Shown: positions 41,283 to 47,318 of the stretch, piece after piece
Position numbering within the stretch: position 1 is the stretch's first letter
How the letters are laid out: each line of letters starts with the position of its first letter
Source of the DNA: Treponema sp.
GTDB lineage: Bacteria; Spirochaetota; Spirochaetia; Treponematales; Treponemataceae
Direction: 5' to 3'
DNA: 53,727 nt
NCBI GenBank assembly: GCA_018384055.1
Contig: JAHAZL010000027.1
Coordinates: 1 to 53,727 of the forward strand
Program-made: the position numbers and the translations under genes
The notes under the pieces: generated by a model
Seen by the model: only the letters and a program-made list of their open reading frames with translations
Told to the model about the DNA's origin: nothing
The model's database searches: none

Positions 41283-42473
41283 TTATCTTACAATGCGTCC
41301 GTCGAAATCTTTTCCGAGAATGATTGTAAAGTCAGCTTTTGCCGAACCGTTTGACTCTTCTTCCTCTGAATAATCTTCATCAACAATATTGGTACAGCGG
41401 ATGAATTTTCCCAAAGCCTTTGCAGCTTCGCTGTTTCCGATGCGGTTGATGATGACCGTCTTTTCCGTTGCAGGAGCATTTGAAATTTCTAGAACTTCAT
41501 AGCCTGCACTCTGCATAAGGAACGAGGTATTCCTTGCAAGTCCCTGTGTTGATGTTCCGTTCTGGATGGAAAGAACATACGCTCTGTTCTGGTTTCCGTA
41601 GTCACCCGTCAAGAGGGAACTTATGGACTGATCCATAACATCCTTTATCAGCTGGCCGTCGTACAGAGGGAACAAAAGAGTTTGCCCGCTTTCTACAGTA
41701 CGGGCAGAACCAGTGATTGTCTGAGTTACGATTCTTTCCGTATCAATATCCGAAACCTGCATCATCAGACGGTAGAAATTCTGATAGTCTACATTGGTTG
41801 TAAAGTGCTTTGCAAAGACAGGGAAAATCTTTGCATTGTAAACAGACTTCTTGTTGTCACGGAATGCTGCAAGAAGAGCAGTAAAGGCTGCCTGTCTTCT
41901 GTCTTCAACATCATCCTGCGTTTCACTTGAAAGCCTGTAGGTTTCATATATTTTTATCTTGTCACCGTCAAGAGAAACTGCACCGCTTGGCAAAAGCCAT
42001 TTTTCTCCGTCAGGACCAATTTCATCAACTGGCATTGGAACAAACACATTGAGTCCGCCAAGATAATCGGCAAAGAACTCAAGGTCGCTCATGCTGTATT
42101 CAACCGTAAAGGGAATGCTTTTTCCAACAAGCTTTTCAATTTCCCCTTTGTAAGTTTCTATTCCAAGTTCCTTGTAGACGGCATCGATTCTGTCTACGCG
42201 GTTAATGCTTTTGTAAATGGCACCTGTATTCCCAAGGATGTTGAAGGAAACGGCCTGGTCAGATCCAGGACAATAAACAAGTATGTCTGTGGAAAGAACG
42301 TTCTTTTCATCATCAGTATGGACAAAAAGAATCTTAACTACAGGATCGTTTTTCATGGTTTCCTGGATTGGATCCACCCTTAGCGACATGGCAATGACCA
42401 CAGAAACAGCAACGATGATTGCAAGGATTACAAGGAGGAATATTGCACTCTTTTTATCGCGCGACATGCTCAT
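41283..42473 (-). CDS. LytR-CpsA-Psr (LCP) family protein
   Basis: A 396-residue membrane-anchored protein: short basic N-terminus, one transmembrane helix (about residues 9-31), an LCP-like domain (about 45-275, with KILFVHTDDEKNVLSTDILVYCP and DVEDRRQAAFTALLAAF) and a C-terminal LytR_C domain (about 300-390, VLSIQNGTSTQGLARNTSFLMQSAGYEV). LCP enzymes attach glycopolymers to the envelope. Several LCP arginines look changed, so catalytic activity is uncertain. Its ATG overlaps the yqeK TGA (ATGA), so the two are translationally coupled. Confidence 0.83.
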   Translation of the reverse strand: MSMSRDKKSAIFLLVILAIIVAVSVVIAMSLRVDPIQETMKNDPVVKILFVHTDDEKNVLSTDILVYCPGSDQAVSFNILGNTGAIYKSINRVDRIDAVYKELGIETYKGEIEKLVGKSIPFTVEYSMSDLEFFADYLGGLNVFVPMPVDEIGPDGEKWLLPSGAVSLDGDKIKIYETYRLSSETQDDVEDRRQAAFTALLAAFRDNKKSVYNAKIFPVFAKHFTTNVDYQNFYRLMMQVSDIDTERIVTQTITGSARTVESGQTLLFPLYDGQLIKDVMDQSISSLLTGDYGNQNRAYVLSIQNGTSTQGLARNTSFLMQSAGYEVLEISNAPATEKTVIINRIGNSEAAKALGKFIRCTNIVDEDYSEEEESNGSAKADFTIILGKDFDGRIVR

Positions 42474-43057
42474 TTTATCTGACTCCTGAGGTTTTCCTGA
42501 AACTCAATGCTTGAAGGAGCAATCTTCTTGCCCTTTGATTTCAGGTACTCCATATTCTCTTCAACAACAAAAAGGGTAAGTTCATTGAGGGACATGGCAA
42601 AAAGCCTTGCCCTGTATTCATCAGTTGAATGTTCCCTTCCCGGTTCAATTTTATCGGCACTGTAGATAATCTTTGCAAGATCACAGATACCTACACCACC
42701 CAAAGTATGCAAAGCAACAGCCTGAATTATTTCCTCATCTTCAATACCGAATTTATTTTTTAAAAGAACAGCCGCCGCCCTTCCGTGAAGAAGAGAAGGT
42801 TTAAGTCTTTCAACTTCTGTAACCTCTCCCCCATCCTGAACGGCAAGAGCCATCATTTCTTCTTCAGAAATGTTTTTGCAAATGTCGTGAGCCATGCCAG
42901 CAAGATAACCTCTCTTTTCATCAAGGCCATAAAGGCGGCACATGTATTCTGCAGTTTCCGCAACGCGAACGCTGTGTTCATAGCGGCTCTGCTTTTCTGC
43001 AGTTTCCGCAAACTGACGGATTTCTTCTATAAGTTCATCTATATCCTTATTTTCCAT
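42470..43057 (-). CDS. yqeK: YqeK-type HD hydrolase (Ap4A hydrolase family)
   Basis: From Met at 43057 (195 aa; an ATG at 43069 is the alternative) this is a YqeK protein, symmetrical diadenosine tetraphosphatase in characterised members. HD-superfamily ligands: His in RYEHSVRVAE, HD in GMAHDICK, His in LLHGRAAA, His in ALHTLGG and Asp in YSADKIEPGR. It overlaps nadD by 11 nt and the LCP gene by 4 nt. The nadD-yqeK pairing is widespread. Confidence 0.88.
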   Translation of the reverse strand: MENKDIDELIEEIRQFAETAEKQSRYEHSVRVAETAEYMCRLYGLDEKRGYLAGMAHDICKNISEEEMMALAVQDGGEVTEVERLKPSLLHGRAAAVLLKNKFGIEDEEIIQAVALHTLGGVGICDLAKIIYSADKIEPGREHSTDEYRARLFAMSLNELTLFVVEENMEYLKSKGKKIAPSSIEFQENLRSQIK

Positions 43058-43703
43058 AGATATTTCCATCAACAATATACTTGAAAACTTTTTCCGGAAC
43101 AAGATATCTGAAAGGCTTCTTGCCTGCAGCCCTTGCCCTGATTTCCGTTGAACTTACTGAAAGGAGTTCGTTGGAAAGGAAAACAGCATCTTTAAAAAGC
43201 GGCTCCGACTTAGGATCAAAACAACTGCCGGAAGTTTCCGAATAGGCCGCGTAATCTCCCTTTGCCTTATTAGAAAAATTTTCATCTTCCTTTTGAACGG
43301 GACGATCTCCAAGAATAATCGTACATTTTTCAGAAAGCTTCCCTGCGTTTTTCCAGAGGTGAAAAGTTGCAAACTGATCCCTTCCGATTACAAGTCCGAT
43401 TTTTCCTTCAAGCACACCTGAATATTTTTTTTCAAGGAAACAGATGGTATCCCAGGTATAGGAAGTTCCTCCCCTTTCAATTTCACATGTTTCTACTTCA
43501 AAAGCAGGATTGTCTTCAACAGCAAGGGAAACCATCATTACCCTTTCTTCTGCAGAAAGAGGAAAAGCCATTTCCTTATGAGGTGCTGCCGCTGCAGGAA
43601 CAAAAAGAACCTTGTCATACCCAAGTCCAAGAACTTCATCAGCAAGGGCAAGATGTCCTATATGGATTGGATTAAAGCTTCCGCCAAGAACAGCTATTTT
43701 CAT
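43047..43703 (-). CDS. nadD: Nicotinate-nucleotide adenylyltransferase
   Basis: From ATG 43703 (218 aa) this is NadD, which forms deamido-NAD, the substrate of NadE encoded at 11399-13384. The nucleotidyltransferase motif is GGSFNPIHIGHLALADE. PAAAAPHKEM, LVIGRDQF and the C-terminal SSTEIRARAAGKKPFRYLVPEKV complete it. A longer in-frame TTG start would overlap the ribosome site GGAGG, so I reject it. It follows obgE by 27 nt. Confidence 0.93.
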   Translation of the reverse strand: MKIAVLGGSFNPIHIGHLALADEVLGLGYDKVLFVPAAAAPHKEMAFPLSAEERVMMVSLAVEDNPAFEVETCEIERGGTSYTWDTICFLEKKYSGVLEGKIGLVIGRDQFATFHLWKNAGKLSEKCTIILGDRPVQKEDENFSNKAKGDYAAYSETSGSCFDPKSEPLFKDAVFLSNELLSVSSTEIRARAAGKKPFRYLVPEKVFKYIVDGNIYGK

Positions 43704-43730
43704 CCCTACATCGATCCTCCACAAAAAAAC

Positions 43731-44855
43731 TCAGCCTTCGCTGCCAGGGAACTGAACTTCCATGGAATCATCCACGGAACGGCCAGCCATGAATTCACTC
43801 TTGGCAGGCTTACCTTCACCCCCCTTCTTTCCAGCATCCTTTTCGGCATTCATTTTTTCCACGAGGGAAACGATGGCAAGGCGAGCTTCATTCATGTTCT
43901 TGCGAGCCATTACGGAAACAGGAATTACCTTTACGGAACTGTCGCGCGCTGAAAGTTTTGCAACCACTTCCTGAGCCCTTTCTTCCGCACCTTCAACATC
44001 AATCTTGTTGCAGAGGACTATGCGGGGTTTCTTTGTAAGATCACCGCCAAAACCTTCAAGTTCCTTCAAGAGAAGGTCGTATGCTTCAAGGTAGTTGTCG
44101 TCGCTGCAGTCAATCATGAAAAGAAGGCATGCAGTACGGGAAATATGCTTGAGAAACCTGATGCCAAGACCAGCACCTTCAGAGGCACCTTCGATGATTC
44201 CAGGAATATCGGCAATAATCAAATCCGTGTCAGTATCAACATGGAGGACACCAAGGTTTGGAATCTTTGTTGTAAACGGATAAGGAGCAATCTTTGGCCT
44301 TGCGTTTGTAAAAAGATCAAGAAGACTTGATTTTCCCGCATTAGGAAAACCTACAAGTCCAACATCTGCCATTACAGAAAGTTCAACGCGAAGTTCGCGA
44401 ACTTCTCCAGGTTCACCTTTGTTCGCACGGCGAGGTGCCTGGTTTGTACTTGACTTGAAGTGAATGTTACCCCAGCCGCCGTTTCCACCTTTGAGAAATG
44501 TAAACTGCTGTTCTTCACTGTCAGTTGGAAAATCTATGATAATTTCGCCGGTTTCTTTGTCACGGATAGTAGTTCCAGGAGGAACAGGTATAACCTTGTC
44601 CTCTCCATCCTTTCCGTATTTACCCCAGCTGTGACCGTCACTGCCATTCTGTGCCTTGAGGACAGGATGAAACCTTAAATGAGCAAGAGTCCTCAAGTTT
44701 TTCTTTACGCAGAAAATAATGTCTCCACCACGACCGCCGTCTCCACCATTTGGACCGCCGTTTGGAATATACTTTTCACGACGGAATGATGCACATCCAT
44801 TTCCGCCTTTTCCAGACTGAACTCTGATGGTTGCTTCGTCTGCAAACTGAATCAT
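43731..44855 (-). CDS. obgE: Obg GTPase
   Basis: A 374-residue GTPase for 50S assembly and stress control. The glycine-rich Obg fold occupies residues 1-158 (IRVQSGKGGNGCASFRREKYIPNGGPNGGDGGRGGD). The G domain has GFPNAGKSSLLD, DIPGIIEGASEGAGLG and NKID, and the short C-terminal tail is basic then acidic. GGAAGGA lies 8 nt before the ATG. A terminator separates it from rpmA, so read-through or an own promoter feeds it. Confidence 0.95.
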   Translation of the reverse strand: MIQFADEATIRVQSGKGGNGCASFRREKYIPNGGPNGGDGGRGGDIIFCVKKNLRTLAHLRFHPVLKAQNGSDGHSWGKYGKDGEDKVIPVPPGTTIRDKETGEIIIDFPTDSEEQQFTFLKGGNGGWGNIHFKSSTNQAPRRANKGEPGEVRELRVELSVMADVGLVGFPNAGKSSLLDLFTNARPKIAPYPFTTKIPNLGVLHVDTDTDLIIADIPGIIEGASEGAGLGIRFLKHISRTACLLFMIDCSDDNYLEAYDLLLKELEGFGGDLTKKPRIVLCNKIDVEGAEERAQEVVAKLSARDSSVKVIPVSVMARKNMNEARLAIVSLVEKMNAEKDAGKKGGEGKPAKSEFMAGRSVDDSMEVQFPGSEG

Positions 44856-44893
44856 ATAAAAAATCCTTCCCGAAGGTATGCAAGATACCCAAT

Positions 44894-44930
44894 AAAAAAA
44901 AGACCCGGCAAGAGATAAGTCAAGCCGGGC
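44894..44930 (-). terminator. Intrinsic terminator between rpmA and obgE
   Basis: Read on the minus strand: CCCGGC (44929-44924) pairs with GCCGGG (44909-44904), followed by TC and eight T. It would set ribosomal proteins above the downstream genes in expression. Confidence 0.85.
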
Positions 44931-44954
44931 ATTAGTTGTTCCGTTATCAGAAAC

Positions 44955-45215
44955 TTAGTTAGCAGCTGTTGGTTCAACAGAAACGACCTTGCGGTTCATT
45001 CTTTCGCCGAACTTTACAACACCGTCAACTGTAGCAAACAATGTGTCATCGCCACCGCGCATAACATTGTTGCCCGGGTGAACACGAGTACCGCGCTGTC
45101 TAACGATGATAGAACCAGCTGTTACAGTTTCACCACTGAATCTTTTAACGCCCAAGTGTTTAGGGTTTGAATCGCGGCCATTTTTAGCACCGCTTCCACC
45201 TTTAGTACGTCCCAT
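44955..45215 (-). CDS. rpmA: 50S ribosomal protein L27
   Basis: An 86-residue protein: MGRTKGGSGAKNGRDSNPKHLGVKRFSGETVTAGSIIVRQRGTRVHPG is clearly L27. GGAGG sits 6 nt before the ATG, and an in-frame TAA a few codons upstream excludes a longer form, so there is no Firmicutes-type N-terminal extension (LNLQFFA) to be removed by Prp although prp is the next gene upstream. The L27 N-terminus reaches the peptidyl transferase centre. Confidence 0.96.
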   Translation of the reverse strand: MGRTKGGSGAKNGRDSNPKHLGVKRFSGETVTAGSIIVRQRGTRVHPGNNVMRGGDDTLFATVDGVVKFGERMNRKVVSVEPTAAN

Positions 45216-45226
45216 TTTAATCCTCC

Positions 45227-45242
45227 GCCGTTACAAGTAACG
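45227..45242 (-). other. Perfect palindromic hairpin between prp and rpmA
   Basis: CCGTTAC-TT-GTAACGG, a 7-bp stem with a 2-nt spacer, placed between the prp stop and the rpmA ribosome site. No T-run follows, so it is not a terminator; it may be an mRNA processing or stabilising element. Confidence 0.6.
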
Positions 45243-45244
45243 GA

Positions 45245-45580
45245 CTAGTCTTCAGTTTTTTCCCGCAGGAGCACATGTTCAGGATATTGTTCGGAAATGG
45301 ACCTGAGCCCACACCTTAAAAAATCCGCCATGCACTTTAAGCGCTCCGTGTTGCCGGAACCCTTGTCTTCCACACTGAATGCGAGATTTCCGCGGGAAGA
45401 TTTGTCAGTTTCGAGCACAACCCCGCTGGTTTCCACAAGCAGCTCAAGGACTGTGTTGAACAGAATGGATTCTGCCGCACAGACTATATCGCCGCCTTTG
45501 TGACTGAAAGCCGCATGACCGCTTGCATTGCAGCGCCTTATGCAGCCTTCTCCATCACACACCAGTTCAACGGTTGTCAT
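45245..45580 (-). CDS. prp: Ribosomal-processing cysteine protease Prp-like
   Basis: A 111-residue protein of the YsxB/Prp family. The catalytic dyad is kept: His21 in SGHAAFS and Cys33 in GGDIVCAAES, with the usual spacing. Prp cleaves the N-terminal extension of L27 in Firmicutes and sits between rplU and rpmA, exactly as here. Because this L27 lacks the extension, the substrate must be different or the activity unused (inference). Confidence 0.85.
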   Translation of the reverse strand: MTTVELVCDGEGCIRRCNASGHAAFSHKGGDIVCAAESILFNTVLELLVETSGVVLETDKSSRGNLAFSVEDKGSGNTERLKCMADFLRCGLRSISEQYPEHVLLREKTED

Positions 45581-45597
45581 ACCATTGCCTCAGGCAA

Positions 45598-45912
45598 TTA
45601 TGCTAAAACCACATCCTTAACAGTAACCTTAGTATACTGTTCGCGGTGACCATGGAAGCGGTGATAATCTTTCTTTGACTTGTACTTGAAAACAAGCACC
45701 TTGTCATCCTTAAACGATTCGCCAACTTCTACAACAACTTTTGCACCCTTAACATAAGGTGTACCAACAGAAACATTGGCACCGTCGCTTGTCATAAGCA
45801 CAGTGTCAATAGTAACAGTATCTCCTGCCTTAGCATCGAGATGTGCTACTTCAAGAACAGCGTCCTTTTCTGCCTTGTACTGATTGCCTTTAAATTCAAC
45901 AATTGCGTACAT
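45598..45912 (-). CDS. rplU: 50S ribosomal protein L21
   Basis: A 104-residue 23S-rRNA-binding protein: MYAIVEFKGNQYKAEKDAVLEVAHLDAKAGDTVTIDTVLM and the C-terminal VFKYKSKKDYHRFHGHREQYTKVTVKDV are diagnostic. It is the first gene of the operon rplU-prp-rpmA-obgE-nadD-yqeK-LCP-rsfS. AGAGG precedes the ATG; a hairpin (45941-45959) and promoter elements lie upstream. Confidence 0.96.
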   Translation of the reverse strand: MYAIVEFKGNQYKAEKDAVLEVAHLDAKAGDTVTIDTVLMTSDGANVSVGTPYVKGAKVVVEVGESFKDDKVLVFKYKSKKDYHRFHGHREQYTKVTVKDVVLA

Positions 45913-45940
45913 TTTATTACCTCTAAATAAATTATGACCC

Positions 45941-45959
45941 CGAGGAGTAGCGTTCCCCG
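45941..45959 (-). promoter_or_regulatory. Hairpin in the rplU 5' leader
   Basis: On the minus strand CGGGGA-ACGCTAC-TCCTCG, a 6-bp stem (one G-T pair) with a 7-nt loop, about 30 nt before the rplU ATG. A candidate ribosomal-protein autoregulatory site; no match to a known leader is claimed. Confidence 0.4.
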
Positions 45960-45971
45960 TAGGTTTCCTAT

Positions 45972-46001
45972 AGCATACGACTTTAACAAATTTAAGGGCA
46001 A
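45972..46001 (-). promoter_or_regulatory. Predicted promoter for the L21 operon
   Basis: On the minus strand TTGCCC (46001-45996), an 18-nt spacer and TATGCT (45977-45972). The remaining stretch to 46236 is A/T-rich and shows no gene. Confidence 0.4.
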
Positions 46002-46236
46002 CTGGTCAAGTTAAAATAGTGAAATTCTGTATAGGAAAAGAGAATTTTTTCATAAATTTTTGCAAAACACATAAAGGAAACAAACCTTCCACCCTCCTCC
46101 AGTTTTTCCTCAAAAAAAAATAAAATACATATATTTTTTTCCAGGCCAACCATTGCCACCGTACAATTATCTTCTATATTATAAACACTCGGCAATGACA
46201 ATAAAAAAAATTTAAAAATTCTTTTCCTCAAACTAC

Positions 46237-46265
46237 TTGACACTTGAATTGAAATACATTATAAA
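46237..46265 (+). promoter_or_regulatory. Upstream promoter (P1) of the TPR-greA unit
   Basis: TTGACA (46237-46242), a 17-nt spacer and TATAAA (46260-46265): near-perfect consensus, about 52 nt of leader. Confidence 0.75.
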
Positions 46266-46287
46266 CTTTACCCTTTTTTCTCGCATA

Positions 46288-46315
46288 TTGACATAAATTC
46301 TTTTATTTATATAAT
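46288..46315 (+). promoter_or_regulatory. Downstream promoter (P2) of the TPR-greA unit
   Basis: Perfect TTGACA (46288-46293), a 16-nt spacer and perfect TATAAT (46310-46315). The ATG at 46324 is 8 nt after the -10, so the P2 transcript would be leaderless or nearly so. Confidence 0.8.
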
Positions 46316-46323
46316 GGTATATT

Positions 46324-47253
46324 ATGAGCATTCAGTCGGACAAAGCCCTTGAAGAGGCTCTCAAACTCATAGAATCCTGTTCATTCGAACAGCCGCTTGC
46401 GTTGCTCAAGGGAATTCTAAAAACAGAGTTGGGAAACAAAAGGCTTGTGTTCGCCATCAGATGCTGCGATTTCTGGGCAAAAACAGACGTTTCCATGGCA
46501 GGAACCACCTATTTTGAACAGGGAGAATGGCTGCTGGACCAGTGGAAGAAATTCCAGATGATCCTTGAATTTGCAGGCCCCGAATGCGAGAAAATCACAT
46601 ACTCCTTCAGGAAAGGGATTTTTTCGAGGGCTCTTGAAATTTACAGCAAGGCAAATGATGAAAAGGATACGAAATTCAAATCCGAAATACTGAGGAAGAC
46701 GGGACTTTGCTACAAAAAGCTGGGATCCTACGAAATGGCACTCAGGTTCCTTTCGGAAGCCAATGCAATGGTTCCCGGACAGGCGCAGCTCATAGCAGAA
46801 CTGGCAGACTGCTACGCTTTTTACGGCGAAACAAAAAACGCAAAAATGCTTTTCAAAGAAGCTTTTTATATGGATGCCCGCAAAATTGACCTTACCTTCC
46901 TGGATTCCCCACTGATTAGGGTTCTTGTGGAAAAGGTTGAAGATGCAGGTTATACAGGACAGGCCCTTTTGGAGTGGATTCCCGTCTACGGTGTTATTCT
47001 GGGAATCTTCAACGTAAAGAGACAGCTGAAATCAAAGGAAGTCCTGCACTTGAACCAGGAGATTTATTCGAAAGAAGGAGAAATCAAGGATGCTTCCAGC
47101 AACAAGGAAATCCTTAAGCCTCACCTCATAAACCTCTATTTCTGGCTCATAGACTACTATGTTCTGGAAAAGGACAGCATATCAAGGATCAACGAAGTTC
47201 TGCTTAAACTCAAACTTCTAGCCCCTGAAATCCACAGCCTTTATGTAAAATAG
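46324..47253 (+). CDS. TPR-like hypothetical protein ahead of greA
   Basis: A 309-residue cytosolic helical protein, unrecognised as a named family. TPR-like pairs are visible at about 115-185 (KSEILRKTGLCYKKLGSYEMALRFLSEANAMVP and AELADCYAFYGETKNAKMLFKEAFYMD). There is no signal peptide or membrane helix. It starts directly after two strong tandem promoters without a ribosome site. The greA-fusion gene follows after 65 nt and also carries TPR-like helices, so a joint role with transcription elongation is possible (inference). Confidence 0.72.
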   Translation: MSIQSDKALEEALKLIESCSFEQPLALLKGILKTELGNKRLVFAIRCCDFWAKTDVSMAGTTYFEQGEWLLDQWKKFQMILEFAGPECEKITYSFRKGIFSRALEIYSKANDEKDTKFKSEILRKTGLCYKKLGSYEMALRFLSEANAMVPGQAQLIAELADCYAFYGETKNAKMLFKEAFYMDARKIDLTFLDSPLIRVLVEKVEDAGYTGQALLEWIPVYGVILGIFNVKRQLKSKEVLHLNQEIYSKEGEIKDASSNKEILKPHLINLYFWLIDYYVLEKDSISRINEVLLKLKLLAPEIHSLYVK

Positions 47254-47318
47254 GAGCTGAGGAAAACACACAAAGAAAAAAATGGGGAGAGACCCAAAAA
47301 TATATAGGAGCAAAGACT

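Noticed and set aside
42200..42240. Sigma-54 -24/-12 promoter-like TGGCAC sequence
   Set aside because: It lies in the coding sequence of the LCP gene, the -12 half is poor, and no gene starts downstream on that strand.
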